Assembly (NCBI GenBank): GCA_029891385.1
Contig: CM057230.1
Span: 15,079,372 to 15,143,371, forward strand
Direction of reading: 5' to 3'
From: Erythroxylum novogranatense
Lineage: Eukaryota > Streptophyta > Magnoliopsida > Malpighiales > Erythroxylaceae
DNA: 64,000 nucleotides
Of this stretch, positions 10,742-22,131 are shown in pieces. Within the stretch, counting starts at the first letter, position 1. Each line of letters begins with the position of its first letter. Both the position numbers and the translations under genes were made by a program. The notes below the pieces were generated by a model. The model was not told where the DNA came from, did no database searches, and worked only from the letters and a program-made list of their open reading frames with translations.

Positions 10742-12174
10742 TCCTTGCGATGTATCACAAAATAGTTCTACTCTAATTACATAGGATGCCTCACTCATAT
10801 CTTTCATTTTGAAACTATTAGAAAGAAAATTCTTGACATCATGTATCAAAACCATATTATTCGCAACAAGAAGGATATTGTCAATATATAAGACTAATAT
10901 AATGAACTTGCTCCCACTGATCTTCATATAAATACACTAATCAACAGGGTTTTCTACAAAACCTTAATACGTAATGGCATTATTAAACTTAAGATACCAT
11001 TATTGGGAAGTCTGTTTCAGTCCATATATTGACCTCTTTAATTTGCACGCTAACTTGTCCATTTTGTGGTTTTAAAACCTTCTAGTTGATCCATATATAC
11101 TTCTTTTTCTAAGTCACCATTTAGACAAGCATTCTTTACGTCTATTTAGTGAAGCTCTAAATCATAATGAACCACCAGGGCCATAACAATTTTTAAAGAG
11201 TCCTTCTTTGAAACTAGTGAGAATGTCTATTTATTGTCAATGACATCTTTTTGAGTATAACCTTTAGCAACAAGTTTAGTTTTATACCTTGCAATGATGC
11301 CTTGTGAGTTACGTTTGATGCTAAAGTTCCATTTACGACCCACTTACTTTACACTTTTTGGCAACTTAACTAATTTCTAAACTTTGTTTTCCTACATTGA
11401 TTTTAACTTTTTTTTCATAGCATTGAACCATTTTTTGAAATTGTTACATTCCATGGCTTGCTTGAACGAGATTGGATCCTTATCGATCCTTAAGTTACAT
11501 TCATGTTCAAGTAAGTAAACTTCATAGTCACTTGAAATAGCTAATCTTCTCTGCATTACAAACTTTCGTAATGCTACTTCTTGTGACATTACTTGATTAT
11601 TTGTAATTTGATCATTATTAGCTGGTTCATCATTAATATGTTCAACTTGTAGAATTGAAACATTAATTTGTTTTTTCGATATGTTGCGTATCTGTGATGA
11701 AACAAGAGAAATAACAACCAGTGGGATCTCTATTGATGTAGTAGTGTCTACTCGATTCTCATAAATATCTACTTTTATGGTTCTCCACTCCCATTGATTT
11801 GATCATTTTTAATGAACCGAGCATTACAGACTCAACTATTCTCATATTATAGTTAGGATAGTAAAATCTATACTCCTTTGATTTTTTAGGATAACTGATG
11901 AAAAAATGATTAATAGTTCTCGCATCAAGCTTATTTTTATGTGGATTATACAACCTTACTTTTATCGGACAACCTCAAATGTAAAGGAGTCGTAAACTAG
12001 GTTTCAATCCTGTCGACAGTTTTTAAAGTATCTTAGGAATTGCTTTATTAGAAATCCTATTAAATAGATACGCAGCGGTCTTTAATGTATGCATCTACAA
12101 TGATAATGGTACAGTACTATAACTTAACATACTCCTAACCATACCTATAATAGTATGATTCTACCTTTCGGCTA
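10742..12174 (-). pseudogene. Copia integrase end and reverse transcriptase core, decayed
   Basis: Read on the minus strand from 12174: an AER-type integrase motif followed by NHTIIGMVRSM; then MYNPHKNKLDARTINHFFI and YRFYYPN (11953-11759), the integrase C-terminal GKEK-type region of copia; then YEVYLLEHEC and SFKQAMECNNFKKWFNAMKK (11589-11392), the start of reverse transcriptase; then LYIDNILLVANN (10927-10688), the YVDD catalytic box with its second Asp replaced by Asn. Multiple stops and shifts make it non-functional. Confidence 0.8.
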
Positions 12175-14844
12175 TGTAACATCTCGTTACTCATGTTAGG
12201 GCTATAATTGTGAATTATGAGAAATTATGAGAAATTAGAAAAATGCACATCATGCATAATTAATAGTGATATACACATTTATTTTGCACATTCATATGAT
12301 TGTATATGCATTCATTGGCATTTCCGGGTAAATTTGATTTATAAGTTGAAAATTGTGGGTTTATTAATGTGATTTGGCAATTTTTGTACATTTTGAATAT
12401 TTTAGAAAATTTGGTGAAATATTTTTGAGCCAAAAAATTATTTGGAGAGTCATATTATTATTTTAAAATTTTTGGAAATTTTAGAAATTTTTATGAAAAT
12501 TTGGAGTATTTTTTATTAGAAATAATAGACCACTTACATTATGACACATGGGCTGAATAAATTAGTGATAAATGGCACACGATAATGGTGACACGTGACA
12601 TGCAAAGGTTACAGATATAATTGATTCTCTCTTATCGTTGGAACTGTTGTTGCTTCAAGTTAGTGGAATTAATGATGTTTTACTGTTGTTGAGTTTGTAT
12701 ATGAAATTATCCTAAGTAGTTAGAGAAGTGCAATTTCGGTGGTAATGAATCAGATGAATGATTTATAAAATAAGGATATGAAATAAATTATGTCTTGAGT
12801 ATGCAAAAGTGCAGGAAAGATGATGTAGAAATACATATATATATAATGTTTTGGTTCAGAGAAATTTGAATATGGTGACTTCACTATTCATGCGTGCATT
12901 TGTGAAAAATTTTAGAAATGGATTTACAAGAAATTTAATGAGTTTACTGTGAAGTTTTGGTGAGGTCGTGACTTAGAGTTGCTTAGATGATAAATTTATG
13001 ATGAAATGAAAGAATTAGAAATATGGAAAGAGAAGTGTAAAAGTTATAGAAACGCAATAGCGAGAGAGGGAAAAGTGGAATGTGGGATTTGTGATATTTG
13101 AAATGGATGATTATTTCCAAATTGTTTTGAGGTTATGGTGAGTATTGATGAGATAAAAATGAGTTTAGAAGTTATTTCAGATAAATGACGCGAGGTTGAA
13201 CTAAAACAAAAAAAAAAATGGCAGTAGAAAAAGGAAGAAGAAGATAATGAATAGTGTTTTTGACGTTGGTGTTTGAAATATAATTTTGAACTAGAGTTGT
13301 TTTGTTGCACAGCTTGAGTTTTTGCCTATAACTTCTGCATCCGAACTCCAAATAACTTGAAACTTAGATCAATGGAATCCTAAGATATTTTTCTTTCTCT
13401 TCATAAAAATTTAGAGTGATCTGAATTGATCTAAAAGTGATTGATAGGATGAAAGTGTGGAAGTCTATTGGAATGTTATGAATTGGAAAATTTTCATGAT
13501 CATGCTTTAGTTTTCTAATTATAACTTGAGCTGTGGATTTTTGAATGAGTTTTTTATTCATATTAAACTAAAGACATATTTCTACAATTTTTGTGAAGAG
13601 GTAGAACTTTAATTCTGTCTCTTTGATTTTCAAAATTGGCATGAAACTGAGTTTTAACTTAGGTTGTAGCACTACCAGGGACAGAAATCATGTCCAGTGA
13701 TTATTGAATAAATTGTATTGATTTGGGCCAAATTAGGCTGAGTTGTCTTCACCAAAGTTGTAGTTCTCTTAGCTTTAAATTGGTATAAAGTTTGAAATTT
13801 TTGGATGTCTGAGCTGAAAGATATGAGTTGTACAATTAGAGGGTATGATCATGTAATAGCCAAAAGTTCAAATGTGCATAGTCTGAGGTATTTTGTGCAT
13901 AACTCATTGAATATTGAATCAAATTGGATGATATTGGAGTCATTAGAAACTTAAGAAACTGTAGAACAACTTTCCAGAAGGAAGTATTGCCTAATTTTGT
14001 CATTTACCCTACCATATTAATTATGCAAAATTGACCTGAAATCATATGGGTAGAAAATTTGAAGTGGTCAATTAGGTTATCATATTGATTTCACATTGTT
14101 TTATTTTGGTCCAAATTATAAGTATCATATGATATTAATGTGGGCTTTGATATGTGATCAATTTGATGATGAGAGTTATAATAAGATACCCGAAATTGTC
14201 ATTGAACATGCATTGTGCATACTTTCTATATATTGATGTGCATAAAAGAACACTTGTATATTTGTGTAAAAATGTGATATTTATGAATGTGTTGTGTATG
14301 TTTTAGAGGAGCCAAGTGAACGCCAGAAAAACATTGCCGAACCATCCAGGTAATAGTATATTGGAGCATTCTGTGAGTCAACCTAGATGATTTTCTAGGA
14401 TTGATTTGATCTGAATTTAATTTAATTTATTACACTTACATTATTATTGAACTGCTTGTGAGTTGCTTCTAGATTCCGGATCTGAGGTCCGAGAAGTTTA
14501 ATAGTTGGGCATGTATTGGAAGTGTTTTGATTTGATATGAATTTGACGAATTTAATTTGATTTGTTAAACTTCCAATATGCACTGTTTGTGAATTGATTT
14601 TGGATTCCGGACTTGAGGTTCGAGGAGATTAATAGTTGGGCATTATTGGGAGTGTTTTGATTTGTATGAATTTTGACATTTAATTCTTAACAAAAGTTGA
14701 ATGCCGAACTTAGGTCCGATGACTATGAAATCTTACCTGAGCATTTGTATAAGATTGTGATATATGAGATTTTCTGAAATTGTTGTAATTCATAAAATGC
14801 ATGCTTAGTTAAAGGCGTTGTGACTTGAATTGCAGTATGAAGTG
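12175..14844 (+). mobile_element. LTR fragment interrupting copia, itself cut by gypsy insertion
   Basis: The copia reading stops at 12174 and a TGTAACATCTCG start follows, as for a plant LTR in plus orientation. About 2.67 kb later the gypsy LTR starts. No coding region is seen. Near its right end a unit of about 125 bp containing ttccgga-ttgaggt-cgag and aatagttgggca occurs twice (about 14472 and 14606). The other end and its TSD (predicted ggcta) are missing, so solo LTR versus full element cannot be decided. Confidence 0.5.
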
Positions 14845-17045
14845 TGTTGGGCCCGGGCCCCGGATGTCCATTCCCGAGGGCGGCCCCTCGGGTCGCGCCT
14901 GCGACGGGCGCTCCATAAACCGTCGGACCCGATCCCAACATCCATACAAAGAACCATCCGATTCGTATAACATTACATCTACGCATACATATACATATTC
15001 TACACATGCATTCTAACATCCATTCATCATTCCAATTGCATAATTCATCTGTCATTTGCATTCAAAGACATTCAACAATATTCTCGAAATGCAGCGTAAT
15101 ACAAAATAAAATGAAATCTCGAAATACAAAAGTATGCTCCATGATGAAATGCTCGGAGGGCCAACCAAATTACTAACTTATACAAGGCTCCTAACTAGCT
15201 CGAAGTTTCCGATGCCTTGCGAGGTCGACAATCATCTCGATCTGCACCTAAGGAGGGGAGAGTAAAGGGGTGAGCTACGAAGCTCAGTGGCATATACGTT
15301 TATAGCCATTGGCAACGAGCCACACAATCAAGCATATATACATATAACACTAGTAAATCAAAATTCATCAAGTTATTCACATTCATATAAACATAGGTCA
15401 TGCATTTTCTATTTCTCAACATAACAATTCTTATGCAACAAGTCAGTTAATTCCATCATGTACTATGCTCAACAAATCGATCGTGTATGCACAAACAATT
15501 GGCTCGAGAGTTCCGTAAATGATCCGGATAACCCAAAAGTAAATCCGTAAACTATTCGAGTCCGATTTCTCAAGGATCTCGTTGCCACAAGCGGGCAGCC
15601 GGGAGAAGGCTTTACTGTCAACGTGCACGTGACTCCATCCGTAACTCTCTTACCTAAACAAATCACATAATCCATTCGATTCATGCTCAAGGCATTTTAG
15701 CAAAGCTTTCGAAGTTCTCATTCTTTTCGTATGTGCAAATGGCCATAAGGCTTAACAAGCCATGCATAATCATAAATGCAAATTTCAAGATTTCAGATCA
15801 TATCATGCAAGCAAGCAAGCATACACAAGACATTTTGCCCATACACACAATAACTATAAACATATTACCCACCTAGTATCGCTTGAGTATCAGACTCACT
15901 GTTGTCCTTCCTCTTGCGATTGGGTCAAATCAGCTTGGTTCCCTATAATAAACCAAGTTTTCATACAATTAATATCCATAGCAAATATTCAATAAAGCTC
16001 GAAAAGCAAAAAGTAAAGCGTTAAAAGTCTCCATCCGACTCCCATCGAAAATCTCGAACTCTTCGAAATAATTTCCGAACTTCCCTTCTTCATACAACTC
16101 GTAGTCCTTTATTTCTAGATCACAATGAATTTGAAATCACCTCAATCGGACATCTGAAGCCCAAGATATTCCCAAAAATATCAAAATCTCACTTTCGGAT
16201 AACAGGGGGCTCGCCGCGGCTTCGGCGAACGGCCTGCTCATCGTGGCGACCACAAGTGTGCGCCGCGGCGTGTACCCTATTCGCACGTCGCGGCGAACAC
16301 AGGTTCGCACGTCGCGACGAACCTTCTCCCCACGTCGCGGCGAATTTAATTTTCTCTCGTCGCGACGATCTCGCACGTGTTCATACGCACGTCACGACGT
16401 ACGGGCCTGGAGAACGACTCCGAACCTGACTTTTCTGCATTTACACACTTCAATCCTTCTCCAAACACAAATGCAACACAGCCAAACTATAGATCAAGTC
16501 TCCAACTACATTTCTAACCCATTAACAACTCAAAATCAGTCACAAATGCATCAACCCAAGAAATCTCACCATTTTTTCACTCAAAAACCCTAAATCGCCG
16601 ATTCTGCTACATATCCAACATATCTAGGTTTAAATCTAACCATAACAAGTTTAAAGGAAGCTAAACTTACCAGGAATCGCTTCAAATCAGTCGAAAAACT
16701 CAAAAATCGCTAAACCTCTCTTCTCTTCTCCTCTTCTCACCGTCGGCGCTTCCTCTCTTCTTTCCTCTTCTTCGTTTCTTCCTTCTCTTTCTTTTTTCTT
16801 AACCTAATGCATGGGACAAAGACTATAATACCCCTCTTGCTAAGCCCAAATCTATTCCAACACAAGCAAACTTCCTAAAATGCCCTCACATCATTTAATC
16901 CTCTAATGCCTCATTTAAACCATACTAAACGCAATTACACCTCAATTATCCACTATTATTCCAAAATAAATCAAACTATGTCTTAATCACATAATTATCA
17001 CAATTCACGCTTAATATCATCATAAAAAAAATTCGGGGTCTAACA
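14845..17045 (-). repeat. Left (3') LTR of the gypsy element, 2201 bp
   Basis: Starts TGTTGGGCCCGGG and ends CGGGGTCTAACA on the plus strand; the first 1.35 kb repeats at 30833-32175. A second full-length relative in the opposite orientation is the solo LTR at 53697-55948. Notable content: a conserved block with a CACGTG hexamer at 15626-15631 and a CG-dense island at 16200-16400 rich in TCGTCGCGACG-type words. Frames here are judged chance. Confidence 0.9.
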
Positions 17046-17062
17046 TTTCTCCCCCTCTTAAA
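17046..17062 (-). promoter_or_regulatory. Polypurine tract of gypsy element
   Basis: The minus strand reads AAGAGGGGGAGAAA directly before the 3' LTR start TGTTAGACC. This is the usual plus-strand primer of LTR elements and fixes the element's orientation as minus. Confidence 0.85.
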
Positions 17063-17413
17063 AGAAATTTCGTCCTAGAAATTTATCTGAATCATCAAAG
17101 AGATGCGGATACTTCTCCCGCATGGCTTCCAATGGCTCCCATATAGCCTCCTCTATTGAATGGTTCCTCCATAGGACCTTGACCAACTAGACCGTCTTGT
17201 TCCTGAGAACCTTGTCCTTGGTATCCAAAATTTGCACTGGAAGCTCTTCATAACTAAGATCATCTCGCAACTGAACCTCACTAGTCTGAATGACATGTGA
17301 CGGATCCGATCTATACCTCCTCAACATAGACACATGGAAAACATCGTGAATCTGCGATAACTCCGGAGGTAACGCCAACCTATAGGCAAGTGGCGCAATC
17401 CTCTCCAGGATCT
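17063..17413 (-). pseudogene. Gypsy integrase C-terminus with chromodomain-like tail
   Basis: On the minus strand: ILERIAPLAYRLALPPEL, IHDVFHVSMLRRYRSDPSHV, then after an in-frame stop LVKVLWRNHSIEEAIWEP and MREKYPHLF, ending RNFF before a stop near the polypurine tract. The VLW-N---EEA-WE pattern is the chromodomain-like end of chromovirus integrases, thought to guide insertion into particular chromatin. The reading continues on the far side of the nested element at 26318. Confidence 0.85.
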
Positions 17414-17418
17414 CATAA

Positions 17419-20400
17419 TGTTGGATCCCGTTATCGGAACCCAACTACATACGTAGAACGGAAAACGAAGCAAACGGAAGCGAAGAAACGGAAACAAAGC
17501 AGAAGCGAAGTTAATGCGTTTTTCGAAACAAATGCAAAGCGAATGCGGGCGAAAATAGCGAAACGAATCGAGTGGCGAATCGAAACTCTTTCTTATTCTC
17601 ATTTCTTACATCAATCACATCCATATAATTTCCATAAGAAAATTCATTCTTATACGCAATCTTATATAAATCCATACCAATCTCAAATTCCATTTTTTCC
17701 CAATTTTATCGAAATTTGCAAAGATAACGGTGCTTTTTTCCTAACCCAAACTGCAAGGGTTCAAAACACTTCATAATCCCAAACACACTCAAAATCATCG
17801 GACTCTCCGTCCGAATCCAACACCAAAGAAACGCAAACCTAAATCTAATACTTCCATAATTCTCAATTCAATACCAAACTCATAATTCAATCAAATTCCC
17901 ATATCAATAATACATATATATTCGAATTATCCATAATTTCATATACAAATTTCACAATCATTCACAATTCTCAACTTTATACACAAATGCATTTTCCCCA
18001 ACTTATCTAAAGTTATAAACATACTCATACTCAAGATCCAAATTACTCAAAAGCTAACGTATTCAAAAGTCGAACCGACGTCTTCACATTCTTTCATCCG
18101 ATCTCTGCTCAAACACGGAGATGAGGATGAAAGAGGGGTGAGCTCTAAGCTCGTGGATAACACATTTATAAATCGATAAATAAGCGAAATCATTTTTCAT
18201 AAGCTTTTTGTCAAAAGTGGCTAATTTTTCAAACTTTATAATTTTTCAAACAATTTCCTCAAACACTTTTCATATTTTCAAACTTTTCGTAGTCATCTTA
18301 CTTTTTCTTATTTTTTCTTCAAAATTCTCGAATTTTCATAAATATGTATGCAACATACGTAAACAAAATTGAAAACACATAGCATATCGAGAATGGTATG
18401 GCTAGTCCAACAGACAGATCTTGCAGCATCCAAGGCGGTCCTGTGCAAGGCCAGGAATGAAACGTATTACACTTTCTCGCATAATGTCCAGTTATAGCCG
18501 TGAAGGAGTCCGAAATCGGAGTCCGTACACTAGGCGAGCAACCGGAGAGGCTATACACATAGAGACAATGACTCACCAAGGGACCTACCAAACCCATAAC
18601 ACATAATCGAAAACGAAAATTCAAATTGTTCAAGGCACTTTCCAAAATTTTACTTTTCTAACATAAATTCATCAACCTAAAACAATCTCACAAATTCTCA
18701 CATATCACATAATTCAATTAATTCAATCAATCAATAATTGCAACAATATGCATAATTATCAATGCGCACACAACAATGCATTTTCAGAAATTTCTATCAA
18801 TTTATCAAATCGGCTTATAATAATTTTTCAGAAACCTTCTAAATCAAAATTTCAAACTTTTAATCAATTCTTATTTTCAAACATTTACAAACAATAATTT
18901 ATCAAAATCCAAACTTTGCTTTCTTTCAATTTTTTTTCAAGATTCAGTATTAAGCTTACAAATCAAAATATAAATATGCTACCCACCTCAATTTTTGCTT
19001 AAACTTGATTTCAAGCTCCAATTGATCCTTGCTTTCTCTCTTCCAAATTACCAAAACCTAAACCATAATCATCCAATTTTCACATCGAAAATACTTAATT
19101 TTCACAATCAACTTAGGAATTCACCAATTCCATTTACATTCGTTATTTCAATCTCCAATTTTGAAAATCCCAATTTTCAAAATTGGTCTAAACCAATACA
19201 CCCAAATTCAATCTCATAAATAACTTAATTTTCAAAATTAATCTCACAATTCATCAATTCACATTAATTCCAAGACATCTAAATCCTCAATTTCAAAATC
19301 CCCAAATCTTAAAATTGGCCTAAACCAATTTATCCAAATTCAATACCACAAAATACAAGTTCTTCAAAATTGATTTCATATATCATCAATTCATCATATT
19401 TCCTATAATTCTACACCAAAATATCTCAAAATTCTCAATCATAAAATTAAGCCTAAACCTTAATCAATTTTTCATCCAAAATTAAACCCAACCTAAAGCA
19501 TATACATCAAAATTAATTCCACAATCCATAAACCCATCTCATATGTCATAATTCTAAACCGAAAATTAATCAAAATCTCAAAGTAGAAAAATTTCTCTTA
19601 CCTCTTTCTCATCCAAATTCAATTTTTTGGCTTGGAAGGAAGCTCTTATGCCCTCTACCTTTTCTCTCTTGGAACCATCCCAAAATCCTTAAGAAACAAG
19701 TAGAAAATTTGGAACTTTGTTTTCTCTCTTCTTTCTCCATAACCGAATCTCCACTCTTCTTTCTTCTTCTTTTCTCTGGAAATTTCCAGCCACTTTCATG
19801 GCTTTTAATATGCCAAAAACGACATCACCATCAGTGTTTCATTTAATGATGGTTAATTGACCATTTTGCCCTTACATTTACTTTATGCCATTCTCACTAT
19901 GGGTCTGATTCAGACTATTAAATTGAAGGAATTTGCTAAAACTTCCTTCTTGAGAAATGTTCCCTCAATCATACGAATCCAACTCCACTGACTGCGCCAA
20001 TTCCGAGCACTACATCAAAAGTTATGTGTAACAAAGGCGGTATAACCATATTCTAACACATTTCTTATGTACGATTATTTCTGTCCAAAATTTCACATTC
20101 TTAATCCCAGAATTGAAACTCGATGTCTTCATAACAATTGTAGCCTTATGTCTCTAGTTTAATTCAAAACAAGAATCGTCTCATTTTGATTCCCAGATCA
20201 AAAGTTATACTCAAATTACTCACAGGTGTTCCTAATCCAAAATTACACCCCAATCCGAACTTAAATTCAAAATTAAAAGTCCTAAGGGCAAAATTGACAT
20301 TTCATGTCTTCATATGATTTGTAGCCCTTGTCTTATCTTTTATTTTGCCTCAAGAATCGCTTCAATCGGATCTCTACAGATCCCGAATTTCACAAAACAC

Positions 20401-21499
20401 TGAATCATGCTCGGAAAATTTCCCGACTCACTTTGATTAAATTAATCACCATTAATTTAATCTCAAAAGTTCACAAATTTCTTATAAATGAAATTCATTG
20501 TCTTAGGAATCCAACGCAAAAAGAATCAACTCAATCGAATGTCGGACGGAAAAGATATAGGCAAAATAGTGAGCAAAGGTCGGATTGAAAACAAAGAAAT
20601 CAAGAAATTTAAGAAACAAAACGGCGTCGGATGGCGTACGGACGCCGAACTCATGAGGGCGAGGCGCCTCGCTAGGCGAGGCGCCCGCCGCTAGGGCGAG
20701 ACGTCGCCTAGCGAGGGCGCACAATGAGGCGAGCCTGCCCTCGCGAGGCGAGGCAGTCACTAGCCTCGCTAGAGGCGTCGCCTCATGCCGAGATACGGGC
20801 GCCACCGCTAGAGGTAGTCGTCGCTAGCTAGGCGCTAAAACTTTTCTTTTTTTTTTTTAACTTAAAATCGAAACTTCCTAAATTCATAAGTTTTACTCCG
20901 AACTCCGATTTTGACAAACTTAGTCTCTATAGAAAACTTGAAAGAAGCTCTAAATCTTCCAAGAACATAAACTCAATTTAACTCCTACGGAGTCCATTTT
21001 CCGTCAAAGATACTATCCTCTATACAAACTTGTAAAATCATAACTTATTATTCCGAGATCAAAAATTGCATACTTTATATCGAAATAAAGATCAAAACAA
21101 ATCCTTCAATTTTCATGAAGAATATCAAAGCTCAATTAACCTCTAACTAGGTTAATTTCTCAGTCAAAGTTCCAACCAATATAAAAGTCAAACCCGATCA
21201 AACATAAACTTTGATCGATCATAACTTTCACTCCCGATATCGAAAAATTACAAACTTTATGTCCACAAAATCTCTTAACATAACCTACAAGTTTCCGAAG
21301 ACCATGTTATCAAATTTTGCCTAAATCATAAGTCAACTCTCAAAGTCAAATATTCTCTCCAAAAGTCAAACTTTCTAAATCCTTCAAATTTTCACACTTT
21401 TCTTTCTAATTCTTGCTATTTAGCTTCATTTCACCAACTCATCCACTTGACCATTCATATTACTAACTCAAATTGTCACTCGAGGTTCTGGGTCCAACA
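17419..21499 (-). repeat. Left (3') LTR of giant-LTR element, 4081 bp
   Basis: Starts TGTTGGATCCCG and ends GGGTCCAACA on the plus strand. It aligns with 22132-26312 over its whole length, but lacks about 200 bp present there near 22210-22480. It has a longer CG-dense island (20640-20840, many gaggcg/cgcctc words) than its partner. Blocks at about 20887, 21040 and 21228 are degenerate repeats of one module. No coding region is supported. Confidence 0.9.
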
Positions 21500-22131
21500 T
21501 TTCTCCCCTCTAAAAAAATTTCGTCCTCGAAATTCATATTTACTCAACTCCAAGTAACTCATTCTTGCATAAATTTCTTTCTAAACAATGATCATCAAGC
21601 ACTTTCTTACCTATTTGTTTCCACAACTCATAATCAATTTCTTTTTCATCACTTTTTACTCTTCATACCTATTCTCAATCTCTTCAAAATTTTCACTTCC
21701 TTAAATCATATATCACTCATATCATATCAAAACACTATATCTATAACTCATTATTTCTTCATATATGGGCACAAATTAATGGTCCATTTCTTAAGGAACC
21801 CTAATATGGTTTAATTATCATTATGTCATCATTCTTTCATCTATATCTATTCATCACAATTTCTCAAGAAGTTCTAATCTTAATTTCCTCAACACATTCC
21901 GAAAATCAAACATATTCTGAGCACTCAAATCAAACCAATCATTTGAATTCGTCAAATAGTCATGCACATCAATTTCAAATTCCTAAAGACCATCATATTT
22001 CTTTCATCAAAATCAAATGACCACCTAGCACACTCTCACAAATTCACTTTTATCTTTACAAACTCAGATCAATTCCTTATTCATACTAATATGCCCAAGT
22101 AAGATCATATTATCGGGCTCGATACTATAAA
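21500..22131 (-). other. 632-bp internal region of giant-LTR element, with PPT and PBS
   Basis: Left edge: minus strand TTAGAGGGGAGAAA (polypurine tract, 21500-21513). Right edge: minus strand TAGTATCGAGCCCG near 22115-22128, a damaged form of the TGGTATCAGAGC primer site complementary to initiator-Met tRNA. Between them is AT-rich DNA with two short plus-strand frames (21473-21814, 21823-22020) that show no known domain and are probably chance. Confidence 0.75.

Larger units (their letters stand above)
6358..12174 (-). mobile_element. Degenerate Ty1/copia retrotransposon (5' end lost)
   Basis: A minus-strand copia element. From right to left (its 5' to 3'): integrase remnant, reverse transcriptase, RNase H, polypurine tract and 3' LTR. 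All coding parts contain stops and shifts. It lost everything upstream of the integrase core where another LTR begins at 12175, and a 2.9 kb solo LTR sits in its reverse transcriptase. No 5' LTR is present, so no age or TSD can be given. The left limit is uncertain by tens of bases. Confidence 0.75.

Noticed and set aside
15443..15995. Frames recurring at 15443-15995, 31420-31972 and 54814-55340
   Set aside because: Their recurrence reflects three copies of the same LTR rather than a gene family; there is no start context or domain.
20503..20805. Ala/Arg-rich minus-strand frame of 100 codons
   Set aside because: It arises from the CG-dense tract in the giant LTR and is absent from the partner LTR.
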